Shown here: one piece after another, positions 23,133-37,034 of the stretch | How positions within the stretch are numbered: the first letter of the stretch is position 1 | Layout: each line of letters starts with the position of its first letter | Assembly (NCBI GenBank): GCA_021234155.1 | Contig: JAJEKV010000078.1 | Location: 1,180,001-1,244,000, forward strand | Origin: Isoetes taiwanensis | Lineage: Eukaryota; Streptophyta; Lycopodiopsida; Isoetales; Isoetaceae | Direction of reading: 5' to 3' | Length of the DNA stretch: 64,000 bases | Program-made: the position numbers and the translations under genes | Notes under the pieces: model-generated | What the model saw: only the letters and a program-made list of their open reading frames with translations | Told to the model about the DNA's origin: nothing | Databases searched by the model: none

Positions 23133-24340
23133 TTTTTGCTTTCAATGCATTCCATATTATGAAAAAGGACTTACCTCATGATTGTCACAACCTTGCCACA
23201 TTTCACGGCTTTAGATTCACCCACAAACCTATGATAAAACGAACAAGTCTATTATAGATCCAATTTGTTCCTTCTTCACTAGGATTGCATTTTCAACTAA
23301 GTTTAAAGGCAATCTGAATAGAATGCAACTGAAAAGATTTTGTGCATGATATTATGCAAAAAAAGCTATTAATTTTTTATTATGCAAAGAAAATTATTAC
23401 TGTTTTTAAACTATATCAAACATAGCTTTTGGGCCGGGGAGCCAGGAAGTCTAAACAGGTATATGCTTAATAATTGCTGGGCGGAGAGGGTTTTTGGCTG
23501 AAAACATGCATGGGCAGTATTATATGTTTTCAAATGTTTCAAGTTAACACAAGATCCCTCGACAATGGGACATCGAACCAACATAATGTGTTTAAGCTCT
23601 TATTAACGTTTTGTCTATTTTGTAGAATTATTGAATTAGATAGTTGAGATTCTTGCAAGGCATATACTAAGGTAGCCCTTGAAATTTCACCTAACTATGC
23701 AAGTTATGCTCCTAATCCAATAACAATTTCCATCATAGACATATAATATATACTTCCACAAACTGCTATTGTGTAGTTTAAACATTAGAGAGAACTTGAA
23801 CAGTGCAGACACACCTCATTCCTAATCTTGCTATGCTATTGAATGTTGATAAAAACATGATTCTGTAGTCACGTGTAATACACAAATTTATCTGGATGAA
23901 ATAAAAAAACAACAAGAAAACTCAATTCTAACATCTCCATTCCTCCATTCATGCCAATCCCCTTTCAAATTTTGCAAATGGAGCACACTGGTAAAATGAT
24001 GTCTGCATAAAATCATGACTAATCCTATATGCACCTTCCTCCAAACTAAGAGGGGCACACAACTTCGACTGTAATTATTGTTGATTTCACGTAGTAAAGC
24101 AAATCTCTAGAGGTTGCTAAAGCTCAACAAAGCCTCACCATAAGATCATTTCGGTAAAAGTATCATAAAAAACAAAAGACCACATACTACAGCATATCTG
24201 AGATCAAGCAAATTATTTCCTACAAAGTGGCTTCATATATTTATCAACAAATCTTAAATGGTTGCTCTATATTACCCTTTTCCCCTATAATCCACATTGT
24301 TTAGTATGAATCAACCACCTCTTCAAATTGTTTCTAAAGC

Positions 24341-24366
24341 CCGGCAACGCTAGGTGCCATAACTAG
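24341..24366 (+). mobile_element. Degenerate Helitron-like 3' end
   Basis: CCGGCAACGCTAGGTGCCATAACTAG is followed by T. It resembles the clearer terminus at 35626-35651 (same AACGCT core, same TAACTAGT end), but its hairpin has mismatches. No matching 5' end was found. Confidence 0.4.
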
Positions 24367-25738
24367 TTTTTATAACTTCTGATCTTCCTGAGAAATTTGT
24401 TTTACGTAGAGCCTGTGGTACAACATTATACCTCTTATAAAAATTAGCCTACGATCAACACAAATGTGTGTCTCTTTGGCTCCACATGAAGGTCTGGGTA
24501 GTTATGGTTACAATAAGGCTTCAGTTTTGGCACAATTGTACTAAACCCCCTTGCTTCTTGAGGCCAAGGAGGTGTTGCTTGTATAAAACAAATGGATACC
24601 ATATTTATTATAACAAATGACCTAGACTTGTTGGGAGGGCTCTAGATGGGACATCCAAATATTTGCAACCCTCTTACTATTTTATACCTTTGCAATATCG
24701 TCTACACACGTAGTATGTGGAAGATTGACTATGTTTAAATATTTAGATAACCAAACAATAATCCCAATCTAAATACTAAAAGCGGGACATTTCATTGCAG
24801 CTTTAGCATTGGCGAAATTGTAGCTTCTAAAACCTGTCATAAATCATGGTGCAACTCCCATGGGATCTTGTCTGCTAGCTAAATCCTTGGCTTCCATACC
24901 ACATCAGGAACTCCCACCTTGTAATCTCCGACCAATGTTGGTAACTGAGTATGTGTGGCTCTGTCATTCATACATTGCACATCTTGTAACAGCTATCACT
25001 CTAGTGGAATCTAGACCTTAGTACTTTTGAATTTACATCGAATGCAAGATGAATCGATTCTCTTTTATATTAGTACCTTTTTTTTTTTCTACGTGCATTG
25101 TAAGGTCAATAAGGCATGGGATAGCCTTACCCTAGTCTCGAGGATCTCAGAGGTGTTTCCCAGACTCTGGGATCCCCCTTAGTGCACAGTAACAATGCAA
25201 AAATGCTAACCCTTATAGGCATTTTGAGGATTTTTGTTGATGTGCTTTCCTTGTTCCTCCATCGAATCGAATGGGATCAGCTATGCCGGTCAGAAATGGT
25301 TGGATCAGAGGCGCGGGTGGGAGCGAAGGAGGAAGTAAAGCGAGAGTCTCTCCAATGAGGGAGCTATCTAACCAAAAAATGGCCCCAAACTACGCAGTAA
25401 GCATTTAATTGTGTAATTGAATCCTGGCGGAGGAGGAGGAGATCCTTTTTGGTGAATGCAGAGGACGGGATCCAAACCAGGGTAATGATATCTCACTCCG
25501 TTCAATAGGTGCAGTTCAATAGGTGCAGAACCTATAAATATATAGATAGGCAGTATTTTTTACGTCATACCATATTGTATATGCGATATGGACATATGAT
25601 GGTCCTTTAGATATCGAATTGAATTGAATTGAAATTGTTTTTATTGTCCATGGAAACCAATAGACCTATGGACCCAGACAAAGAAAGAGCAATATTGGTG
25701 AGCATCCAATTGTTACGTTTGTGTGAGTAGTCGTTTAC

Positions 25739-25822
25739 ATGGGTCCTTCTCGAGAGACTACCTAACAGATTCTTGTCACTATATGGGTCCTTCTCGAGAG
25801 ACTACTTAACAGATTCTTCACA
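25739..25822. repeat. Tandem duplication of about 41 bases
   Basis: ATGGGTCCTTCTCGAGAGAC followed by TAC-TAACAGATTCTT occurs twice in direct succession, with one C/T difference in TACCTAAC / TACTTAAC. Confidence 0.9.
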
Positions 25823-27280
25823 GTGGTGAACCGTGCCATGGTATTCCATGTGGAAATATACATCGGGACGTGCCACATCAACTCAACAAAGTTAAAGTAA
25901 AGCTTAGTTTTCCTGTCCCTTACGATAATTTCCCTTTTCCTGCTATTTTACGGCGGAAGACAGGGGCGTGGAGATCCGGTAGCCAGAAAATCCAGTATCA
26001 GAGACCGGAGTTAAATAGATTACATGCTTATTAGATTCATCTTTTACCTCCCGCAACAGCATTTACTCAGAGGTCACAAAAATTTCTCCTCTCTGTCCTT
26101 TTTTATCTTTAAATCCTTCCTCGTTTCTTCTGATCTGTCTTTCTGTATCACCCAAATGCAAAGCCGCCTGGATTTATATTAGCGAACTCAGTCAGGATTA
26201 AATTCGCCAGATGATATTTCATCGGGTTTGACCTTATGTCGGATTAAAAAACTGCTTGCATTGCATCTATGGCGGATTAATCAGCTTGAATAGACCTCTG
26301 GAGGCTCGATGCAAGCTTGGAATATGTGGGTCCGAAGAATAGACTTATGACGTGAAAGGATTTACCAAATTCCAAGCCGGATTTTAAGAACCCCTGTACA
26401 GGTCCAAAATACAGGATTAAACCCTGCCCGTTTCTTGGTTAGCAAGCAAATCCGGCCCGATTGAAGAGAACAGTTCTAGCTATGGTGGGTAAGATGGGTA
26501 GACCCACAAAGGGATTTGAGCTGTCTGATGCTAAATGATTGTGGGTGGTTGTGAGTGCTTGTTTTTGGGTAAAGAGGGCCTACTCTTCTTTTTTGCTTCC
26601 ATAAACAAAAGCCTTCATCTGTAATCTATTCTTTCCGGCTCATAGAATTTTCGGCTAGATACTCCCCGTTTCTTCTATTTCGTCATCTGCTCTATTATTG
26701 TCAGCAGCTACAAAACGAAGAATTCTAGTTGTTGGATTTACTTACCTGCCGATAATGTCATAGCAACGTAACAGAGGGAAAAATCAAGTAAGCAAGCAAG
26801 CTAGACACTTCACCAGCTAAAGGAAGAGAGCCCAGAAATGCATTCTTGGACTAGCTTTTTCTCATTCGGACAAGAGCTGGATGGATATGGCAAACGCGCC
26901 TATTGAATAGGCCGAAGCAGCAAAAGGGACCCGACCCAACAAGGCCTTTTTAGAAAAAACAGCATTCCATACCATACCCATTTTCATTCTGCACTTCCAG
27001 AAATCGCCTCTGCGCGCCCTGCATACCAAACGTTAGAAACCTCCAAGCCCAATTAATGCATTGCAGGTACTCGTGTTCAACTCTCTGCATGCCAGGCCCA
27101 GAAACGATCTCTGTTTTTCTTCCTGTTGTGCCTCTGTTTGGGCATTGTCTTTGTGGGTTTTTAGTCTATGTCTTGAAGCATGCGTTTCTTTTCTTTCACT
27201 TTCTACAGTTTTGCGACGGAAGGAGTCAGAAAACGAAGTGGGTTTAGTTTGAAGAGGGCAAATATTGCAAAATAATCACC

Positions 27281-29917
27281 ATGCCGCCCCTTTTGATGCA
27301 GCCGCAGATGGTAGAGGCCAGCTGCGGTTCCATGCTTAGAGAACTTCAGGTTTGAGCTTGTTTTTTGCGCAGATTAAATTCGTTTTTGGCAGTATGGGAC
27401 TTGGTTTTTACTCTGTTTTTTGTAATGCAGCACATATGGGACGAGATTGGAGAAACCGAAGTAGACCGAGATAAAATGCTTCTTCAGCTTGAACAGGAAT
27501 GCTTAGAAGTGTACCGCCGGAAAGTAGATAGTGCTAGCCATACCAGAGCTCGCCTTCGTCAAGCTCTTGCAGACTCCGAAGCCGAACTTGCAAAGCTTTT
27601 CGCCTCGTTAGGCGATCACCCTGTTCGTCCAAGAGTAATATTTCTTCTTCTTGTCTAGCTTCGTCTTAACAAAACATGCAAAAGTCCTCCTATGCAGATT
27701 TTTTCTCCTTTGTCTTACACGCATATTTCTTCTCTGTTGTTGTTTTTGCCTTAAAGAAAACATGCACAATTTGTTCTTACTCACATGCATGCTCTGTTTT
27801 TGCAGCCTGATATGAGAGGTGCGTCACTCAAAGAGCAGCTTAAAGCCCTTAGTCCAGAGCTTGAGGACCTTAGAAAGCAAAAGGAAGAGAGGCTTCAACG
27901 TTTTATTGAGATTACATCTCAAATTCAGAAGATTTCTAGTGAAATCTCTGATACCCCAGAATTCCATGATGGAGAGCTGTATCAGAAACCAGGAGAACAT
28001 GATTTGTCTTCTAGAAAACTCGAAGAATACAAAGTTCAGCTCCAGAGTCTCATGAAAGAGAAGGTGGATACCTGCTGTGATATTTCCTGAGTAATATGCT
28101 TTGTGGTTTAAGAATATTTCTATTGTAGCAACTAACTTTTGGGTAAACTGCCAGAGCCAACGTCTACACAAAGTTCTTGAATATGTGAACACTGTCCACG
28201 GATTATCCACGGAATTGGGAAAAGATTTCTTCAAAATTGTTGCTCAGGTGCATCCAAGTCTAGAGAACTCTGAAGAGGGGCAATCCAGAAGCATCAGCAA
28301 TGACACTCTGGACAGGCTGGCACGGACCATTCAGTCATTGCATGAAGAGAAGAGGAGAAGAATAAAGAAGGTATCTTGTTTCCCATAAAATCATGCTACC
28401 TATTTTAGAAATTTCTTAGTTCCTGAAATGTGTTATCTGCTTCTGTTACCAGCTTCAAGATCTTGGAGCTGCTCTAATTGAACTCTGGAACCTTATGGAG
28501 ACACCCAAAGAAGAGCAACAGCTGTTTCGGCATGTTACTTGCAATGTTTCATCTTCAGAGTCTGCAGTTCATGCCCCTGGTTCATTGGCATCTGATATAA
28601 TTGACGAGGTAGCTGTTGTTTTTAAGGAGTTTAATACTAGTATTGGTGATCACAATGTTGTAACTTGCACGCCATGTACTCCAGGTTGAACTTGAAGTAG
28701 AACGTCTGACAAAGCTAAAAGCTGGAAAAATGAAAGAGCTCGTACTCAAGAAGAGAATTGAGTTAGAGGAAATATGCAGGAGAGCCCATATGGAGCCAGA
28801 CAGTAGTACTGCACAAGAACAAACAAATGCTCTTATAGACTCAGGTATGAATGTCTTTGGAACACACCTTTTGCAAACCAGCTAAGAATATTGTGTGTCC
28901 AGGTATGGTAGACGCTTCAGAGCTACTTACTCGGATTGAAGAACAGATAGAAAGAGCAAAAGAAGAGTCTTCAAGCAGAAGAGATATCTTAGACAGGATA
29001 GAGAAATGGATGGCAGCCTGTGAAGAGGAAAGCTGGCTAGATGATTATAGCAAGGTATTAGTTCATTCACTCAAATATTTGCATATTTACAAAATTGTTT
29101 ACTGACTTCTTGCTCTAATATTAATACAGGATCAAAACCGCTATTCATCAAGCAGAGGGGCTCATTTAAATCTGAAACGAGCAGAACGAGCACGGATTAC
29201 AATAAGCAAACTACCTGGTTGGCTGCTTCTATGCTTCATTATCAGATTAATAACTCTCATGTTTCATGCCTTAGCCTAACTTGTATGTATCATTTTTCAG
29301 CATTAGTGGAGTCATTGGTTGCAAAAGCTAGGCTTTGGGAAGAAGAAAGAAATGAACTATTTTTCTACGATGGGGTAAATTTTACTATTATTAACTACCT
29401 AGTTGTTCATATTTGCATATGCGGAGGGGTTATGATATGATGGTGGGGTTTAATGTAGGTACGTCTCCTCGCGATGCTGGAGGAGTATAACCTGTTACGA
29501 CATGAGAGAGAGGAAGAAAAGCGTCGCTTCAAGGTATAAAGAATTTAATGTTCTGAAGTTCTGAAGTTTTTGTTCTGATCTTGTAATATGTGGCAGGAAC
29601 AAAAGAAGCAGCAGGATCAGCATGCAATTGAACAAGAAACACTATACGGATCCAGGCCAAGCCCAAACAAGAACATGAACGGAAGAAAGGGTCCTGTTCG
29701 AGCCAATGGGACTCATGGAAATGGCATGAGTCGCCGTATGTCCGTCGGTGGAATGATGTCACCAAATGGCTCTGAATGCTATACTCCAAGAGCTAATGGG
29801 AGGTTAAGCATGGGCAAAGATCTAAGAAGAGAGCGAAGCGGGGCTTGGCCAGCAACCCCATTGAACTTTGTGGCTATGACTAATGGTCCAGCATCTGATC
29901 CCAATTCTCCTAGTTAA
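27281..29917 (+). CDS. MAP65: MAP65/PRC1/Ase1 family microtubule-bundling protein, 11 exons
   Basis: Exons by GT/AG and frame: 27281-27349, 27431-27634, 27806-28063, 28155-28370, 28453-28608, 28685-28844, 28903-29054, 29130-29217, 29301-29374, 29459-29533 and 29597-29917. They join without a break into 590 residues with a normal stop. MAP65 proteins form antiparallel dimers that cross-link microtubules in the cortical array, preprophase band and phragmoplast. The N-terminal 300 residues are heptad-rich coiled coil ([31 protein letters not shown]). The conserved microtubule-binding region is near residues 400-495 ([45 protein letters not shown]). The C-terminal tail is basic and S/P/G-rich, as in plant MAP65, where it is a target of cell-cycle kinases. 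All introns are 58-171 bases. This is the only gene here without disabling changes. Confidence 0.95.
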
Positions 29918-32900
29918 AAAAGAAGCTTGTGATTTGAAGTCAGCAGTGTTTTCATGAATCGCATGAGAACTTAACCTACCACTTAAACTGATCAACTGCT
30001 ACCTTAGCTGTGTACTCCCTGGAGGATCACATTCTTCTGAAACTAGATAGTTTCTGAGAAAGGTCCAAAAATAGAAACAAGCTAATCTGAAGACCTGGTA
30101 CCAGCTTGCAGTGCCACTGTATCAGAGACTGACTGATGACATATGAAGTATCTCAAAGGGACCCATACAGATCTTTTGACTTGGCCCGACTTTTCTTCGG
30201 GCTTACCTTTGTACATTTTTACTGACTAGTCCCACAAAAGCAACATGTGGGTGGTTGAATTTCATGCAGATTTCTTCAGTTTCCAATCTTGTGTAAAGTC
30301 TACCAAACAAACTGCAACGTCTGATTAAAATTCATTGTAGAAACAAATAGCAGCTTTGCTTACAGAGTGTGTTGGATCTATCCATGGAACAAAGATTGAA
30401 TGCCAGATAATTTGGTCACACGGGCATTGTCTGTCATGTGTGCAATGTTTACATTAAAAATTTTCATACAATTATAAGCCCCTTGGCCCCATGCCACCAA
30501 ACTATTAAACAACACGTGTTCCTTTTAATTGCTGACTTTTCTACCTTTGTTTGTATTCTTTTTTAGTTTGGTCGGCTGTCTGTTATCAGTTCTTGTCAAT
30601 TACTTTTGGAGAATAGTTGCTTGTTTGTAAATGCTTGGTTAATGTTACTTTTGTTGGGTTTGTGTTTTTATGTGGGTGACGAAAAGTACAATTTTCCATT
30701 TGACTATGGATTGAATAATACCTTTAATGCTTGTTTGTAAATGCTTGGTTAATGTTTACTTTTGTTGGGTTTGTGTTTTTATGTGGGTGATGAAAGGTGC
30801 AATTTTCCATTTGACTATGGATTGAATGACATCTTTAACGAGGGATCTTCCTTTGACCTTTCATATGGTGTTTTTGACCCATGATCCCCGTAATCTACCT
30901 TGAGAGCTGTGAATAATATTGTGCGATCCCAGGGTTGGGGACATGCCATGTCAGCTCCATGTCATGGTCAATTGAATGTATTTTTTTCCCATCCTCTAGA
31001 ACTTGCATCTGCTATGGTAAAATTCCTAGGCGCACGTTCATAGACAAACAAGGGATTTGCAATCAAGAAGGGATTTCCGCTATATCATTCTACCTAACAT
31101 ATTCTATATCTTTCTAGTGGGACAATCCTGACTCGATTGCCCAACCTACCAGGACAATAGAAATAGACTATTCAGCCTTTGCCCTTCAATCTATCGCTCG
31201 CTTACCACAAAATAATTTCATCAGTAGACATGTCATTGTCTAAGTTTTCTATCATATCCTCCATGTATTAGATAATGGTGCAAAATTATTTGTTATTACC
31301 ATTGTTAATGATACAATGATCACATTTTCTTAATATTATATATGTTGTTTTGTCATCTTTTTGAGGTGATAGATACGGCCTCAATCTTATCTTGTTTGGT
31401 ACAAGATAGAGCTTCGAGTCATTGTTCGCAAAATAATAATACATGTAGCCAAAGTTAGAAAGAAGATAAGAGGAAAAAACTAGAATTGATGACACATGTT
31501 TTAGCCTAATTTAGCTTCAAGAGAACCTTATTATTGAGAATTCTAAATTCTAGCTGCAGGGAGTGAGAAGATAACGCCATTAGAGGACTTTCTGGTTGAT
31601 AATACAATAGAATAGATTTTTTTTTGTAAGAGGGGCAGCTATTGAAGGTGTGCTTCTTAAGACTCTCTAAAGGTTTTAAAAGGTCATATATCCTTTATTA
31701 TAAAGTTTTAGTGTATGTCGTGCATAAAACCCTAAAACTTTCGACGGCCCAGATTTCACTTAAAATTTTGGACGGTCCTTGATTTTGTTAGGGTTGATTT
31801 TTTTGGACCGTCCTTATTCTCTCTTATCTTTTCCATGGGTTTATTGACGGCAGCGCGGTAAGGGTCGCCGTAGCTACATATGCTCATGTGGCTACGTCTC
31901 TTGGTGACCATGGCAGGTGTGGAGCAGCGAGGGCTTTGTCTGAATTAACCCTTTCGGATCATAGTGGAAAAGGAAGGCATAAGGTGCATAGCCATTTCAA
32001 TCATAGGTTTTGGAGCTTGCTGGAAATGCTTCTTGAGACAAGAAGAAGGATCGTATCATCCCCAAGCCATGTCATTGTTCCAGAAACGAGATGCGATTCC
32101 TTCTACAAATTTATGCGCTATGGTTTTTCTTCCAGGTTCTGGCCTGGGCACAATACAACCCTCAAATGGCAAAGGACTCTTCCCAGGCGCAGGGCATTAA
32201 TATACAGGCGCAGGGCATTAATATACAGAGTTGCAAGAAACCCCCATGCACAGGGAGTACGTTTGGGATCAAACTACCAGCAGATACAAACCCCCAATCC
32301 TGCCACATGTTCAATAAACTCAAGTATTGATGGACCTGTATACGATTGTTTATGGTTCAGGGGCGTACGATGTTGATGACGAAGCAAAACAAAGATCAGG
32401 TCATCACAGCCACAGAGAAGATGAATGAAGCAAATTCCAAACAAGTGAAAAGAGCATTTGGTGTCTGTCCTTCCTACACATGATTTTACAAGGTTATGCA
32501 GTGGATTCAGGCTACAGGACTGGCTGCTGTGTTCTATGATATCTTTATTCATACTTTAAAATGGTCTGCCAATGATACGCCCATCGCAGGCAGAACGTTT
32601 AGCATTTGGAAGAGAACGTTTAGCATTTGTGTAGCCTATCAGAGATGAGCGTACCATGCATCACATGAAGGTCTGCTACAAGTAAGTTCTCTTCTTCGCA
32701 TCTTCCTCACACTAATTTTCATATGGGCAACAAACTGCATGTATGCATTCTGCAGAACAAAGGGCAAGACATGCTAGCTATTACGAAAAACTTTCAATTC
32801 CAGAAATAGGCACAAATTATCTTAGATGATGACATGTTTTAAATCCTAATTCGTTTTTCTTGCAGGTTCAAAATCACTTTGAGTGGCATACACCACCTCT

Positions 32901-34859
32901 CCCGAATGATATCTTTCACGTGGTCATATATAAACTTTGGTTTAGACATCATGCAGTTCAATATAAGAAATGAGGAGGTGACTAAGGAGTTGCAGAAACA
33001 TCTATGATTTTAATACGATAAGCTAAGGCACAGCTAAGGCATTGCTGCTTCTGTAAGTTCCTTCTCCTGTTAATTATTTCTGGATTTTTGGGCTTCCAAA
33101 ATGCGATGTCTAGACATCTCCAGAGTTAATGAGGCAAATAATTGTGCTAATTCTATGATTGCAAAGTCTTTGCATGCTTACATAATCTAGCATGCTTTTT
33201 GATTTCACAGCTCTATTTGGTGGCAAATCTGCCTCTGGATTGTATGTGGTACAGGACAATCGGATTGTAAGGGCAAGGGCAAGGGCAACTTTATTTGCAG
33301 GAATCGACTCTGATAGATAGTTCTTTAGTACAGCTCTGATCATTTTTGTAGTGGCCTTAGCAGGACCAGCTGATATTAAGGAAAGGAATGGGCTTAACTG
33401 AGCTTTTCTGTTTTAAGGTATGGAAGCTCTTTTATCTCTTTACATAACGGCTTTTGCATGACAAATCCAGCATTAAAAGCTCTATTATGCCCAAAAGCTC
33501 GAATGTTTCAATCCAGTTCTTCCTGGCTCATGTATTTGCTACAAAGGCCTATTCCGTAATCCATTTCTGCTCTATAAATCATACACTATTATGGAGCCAG
33601 AGAAGGCATAGACCTTGCTCTGTAGGGCACTTTATAGACTTCCACATACCAGAGGAATATGGTGTTCTTCATGACTATATATAAATGACTGTAGTTCTTT
33701 GCAATTACCATTGCAGAAACATGGCTTTCAGCCCAATGCATGCATTGGTAGTTTAAATTTACCTAATGGTTAGACATATTAGCAACTTGGATTATGAAGA
33801 AAAGCCACAAAAAACTAGAACATCCAATGATCACATTACATGCAGATAGAGGCCATTCTTGCTTGAATGTAAAATATGTTGGTTTTCATTGTATAAGTAG
33901 ATATCTTTTTCTCATATTTTTGCTCTTGCATTGATGAGAAAGAAAGATGCAATTGTGGTAAATAAATCTTCAAGTAATTAAAGTTTTCCTTTATGTGTAT
34001 GGTGCATATGCAAAGTTCCCATTGGCCTGCATTTTTCATAATGCAGATTCAACAGGTTTTAGTTGATTTCAAAGCTTCATTTCAGCATCACCTGCTGTGG
34101 TCACTTGATGAGGTAATAAAGCATCACCTACTGTGCTCACTGTAGAGGTGCATGTTTTAGGCAGAAGGGAATGCAAAGCTCAAAGAATATATTCTTTTGT
34201 TGGCAACGCTGGGCAGTGCGGTGTAAATGAGCATGTGATTTCACATTCCATGGAGAAGGTATCGATTTTTATCACAAAAATGTCTTAAAGCACATGTTAG
34301 TTGGAATTATTTGTTTTAGAAGTCATTTGCTTAAATTCATCATCAATTTGAAAAGGCAAGGAAAAGCATAGCTCATGATACATGAGAGTAGTGCATATGA
34401 GACTCTACATGTTCGTTCTCATTTGCAACTACATGTTTCTTCCTATTGCAACGCCTTACATCTTTGTACTTTTGCCGTGAAGCTTTTGTTGCTCATATAG
34501 TTGTTGAACATGTGGAGAAACTATACAATGTAATTGTTAAGGGTTTCACATAGATAGCAGGACCTTTTATTGCCATGTGCTTTGGGTCTCGGAACATCTA
34601 CAAGGTCCTGCATAAGAGTTCAAATTGGTTCTTTCGGTTTGTTCAAAAGCAAGTTTTTACTCTTAGTATTTTTGTAATCCTACGCTATTGTCTAATCTCT
34701 AATATGGTGATATAATATAGTAATTTGTCTCTAAATTGTTGTTTCTTATATTTTAATAACTTATAGGGGAAGCAATAATTTCATTATCGTAAACCTTATT
34801 TGGCCTTGCATTATTCTAAACCATAGTGATACAATCAACGTGGGTCTTTATATATAGCA
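29918..34859. other. Region downstream of MAP65 without recognisable genes
   Basis: It begins with the MAP65 3' untranslated region. Beyond that I see only AT-rich sequence, a 110-base tandem duplication (30617-30838) and a small duplicated AGGCGCAGGGCATTAATATAC (32180-32225). Short open frames lack motifs and are not supported as genes. Confidence 0.4.
30617..30838. repeat. Tandem duplication of about 110 bases
   Basis: GCTTGTTTGTAAATGCTTGG...ATTGAAT... occurs at 30617 and again at 30727, about 95 percent alike by eye. Confidence 0.9.
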
Positions 34860-35651
34860 TCTCTATAGTCCTTTTAAAAACAAAGTTGAACCTAGGAAAA
34901 AAGACACGATGTAACTAGAATTGTAATTTTCATTGATTCAACCGTGTTTTATTTCAAGTCCAATTTTGGACCTTTATTCGCACGCCTGTATTTTTTACAA
35001 GTCCAATTTTGGACCTTCATTCACACGCCTGTATTTTTTACAAGCCTACATGACACCTAACAGTAAACCTTTGCAAGTGCACTAAAGAAACCCTAAAATA
35101 TTAAAACCTCTCCTACCTTTAAAAAATGGATGGAAAACGTCTATTGAAAACCTTATATAATTACAATCTAAGCAAGAAATCTAAAAAATAATTCATTGAA
35201 GGTAATAATGCATTATTCCACATTGTTTGCTCAACAACGTGTTCACCTCTATTATAACAATGTAGGGTCTAAGTTGCAACCAAATTATTCCATTGTTTTG
35301 GCTCAACAAAACGTGTTCACCTCTGTTATAACAATGTAGAGTCTAAGTTGCATGCCATCATCATACGTATCCCACGCTATTTGGCTCAACAACCAACCCA
35401 GTCCACACTCTCATATATCTTGACCTCAATTAGAAGAATGCAGAGTTTGTCTCCAATGGCATTATATCATATCAACAAACATGATAGCTAATTGAAGACT
35501 TCTTGACAATGGTTTCATTGTCTCAACTTAGTTTACAAAGGAACTTCGAAACAACCCAGCATCCTTAAACTTCCTCCACTGTTCATACCATATTGCCCAG
35601 CATTGTTTACAAATCCCCAGATGATCCCAGCAACGCTGGGCACCTAACTAG
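34860..35651 (+). mobile_element. Non-autonomous Helitron-like element, 792 bases (proposed)
   Basis: The 3' end is a perfect 6-base-stem hairpin CCCAGC-AAC-GCTGGG (35626-35640), then CACCTAACTAG with T next. This is the CTAG|T terminus with a subterminal hairpin known from plant Helitrons. The proposed 5' end is TCTCTATAG at 34860, preceded by A, so the site would be A|T as Helitrons require. It is AT-rich and has no coding capacity. Inside are two direct duplications: about 45 bases near 34960-35043 and about 65 bases near 35217-35350. The 3' end is firm; the 5' end is a proposal. Confidence 0.55.
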
Positions 35652-36520
35652 TCATACTATGAGAAAATTCCTTTCAAAGACAAGATTATAAAAGGTACTG
35701 TGCCACAAAGGTCCATTTACATTTCTAAAGGTGCAATCATGTCCCATGATCCTGAGCCACAAGTCCAGCTCTCATTTGCCCTATAATCCTGGTTTGTAAA
35801 AAATGGCACAACTACTCGGAGGCCCAAACCATCAAACTTGATTTATAGATATATCATTCTTAGATATGGTAATGCTACCCAAACATATTACTAATGCTAC
35901 CCAAACATATTACTGTATCTAAACAAAAATAAACAATTACAAAATCATGAAATACATAATAGTAGGTATACATGCTTGCATTAGAAAGGCAATATTAGAA
36001 AATAATATTGTACATGCATCCAATAAAAATATTAAAATGTATACGTAATGATCAGTTGCTTCGAATTATACCATTATTTCGTCTGTACGCGACATAGTAT
36101 TTTGTATTCTAAGAAGCGGTGCCGCGTCTGAAGTTGTGTTTCGTTATCTCCATAGCCGTCGAGCTTTGAGCTTTGACATTTTGTCAGAGATCTATGGCAT
36201 ATGCCAATTACTTTGAAGCTTCTAAGCTTTCTCTCTTCTCTGTTTTGATGCAAGTCAAGTTTTCAATGGCATAAAACACTCAAAATTCATTTCTTTGTGT
36301 ACCTTCATAGTTATCTAAGAAGGTTCAAAGAGAGAGAGAGAGAAGAGATTGACAATCTTTGAAGAGAAACTAACCAAAAGGAAGTACTAAACATCGATCT
36401 TCAAATAATATGGTATTTGATATTAGGATTTTGGGGCTTTTCTATATGCTTGGTAGTTTCAAGCTAGGGTTTCTCAATCTCTTGCCCTAGCTAGTTTGGC
36501 AATGGTTTGTTAAATTCAAC
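35652..36520. other. Upstream region of the methyltransferase gene
   Basis: No gene was seen. It contains a short AG microsatellite at 36331-36348 (AGAGAGAGAGAG). It presumably includes the promoter of the gene starting at 36521, but no clear TATA box could be fixed. Confidence 0.35.
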
Positions 36521-37026
36521 ATGGCAACCAATCTCACTATAGAAGATATTGCCAAAAATCCAAGGGTACTGTGGGAGCCCGAACTTCTTTAGAAGTTTTT
36601 GCATATGGCATGCTAATTTTAGAGGGGGTTAACGACCGACTAGCAACTATTGAAATTGCCGGACAAGATGGTCAAGTGGGGAGGCTTTCTGTCAAGACCT
36701 CCCAGAGCTTCATTGTGATTGACATTGCATTTTTTAGAATCGTCAGCATGCAACCAGAAACATTATACAAGTATGTCTCACACTACCGGAGCAAACAAAG
36801 CCTAGCTTCAATCATTAGAAGGATTTGTTCCAGTCATAACGAGGACTTCCCTGTCAGCGAGTCCGATCATGAGCAAGAAGAAAGTGGACCACCCGTCGTG
36901 AGCGCCTTTGGGAAGGAAAAGAAGGATGGAAGTTCAGGAGAAGAGAAAGAGGAGCAACCAAAAAAACTTAGCATATCTAGAGACAACATTGCTGCTAAGG
37001 AACCAAAAAAAAGGAAGGTACAGCAA

Positions 37027-37034
37027 CTCGAGAT
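37027..37034. repeat. hAT target-site duplication, left copy
   Basis: CTCGAGAT, identical to 47564-47571. Eight bases is the standard hAT duplication length. Confidence 0.9.

Larger units (their letters stand above)
23133..27280. other. AT-rich region upstream of MAP65
   Basis: No gene was seen. It contains a degenerate Helitron-type 3' end near 24341-24366, a T-tract with a following GGATCTCAGAGG region at 25079-25200 that may be a SINE tail on the minus strand (weak), and a 40-base direct duplication at 25739-25822. The promoter and leader of MAP65 must lie in the last kilobase, but I could not fix a TATA box. Confidence 0.4.

Noticed and set aside
25079-25530. SINE on the minus strand starting from the T-tract at 25079
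   Set aside because: A GGGTAAGGCT-like stretch and a T-tract are suggestive, but the A and B boxes could not be placed convincingly.
31888-32376. Plus-strand open frame of 162 codons
   Set aside because: It has no recognisable motif, overlaps other frames of equal quality and contains a small tandem duplication. It is not supported as a gene.
34195-34235. Third Helitron 3' end near GGCAACGCTGGGC
   Set aside because: The core matches, but neither a hairpin nor a following CTAGT is present on either strand.
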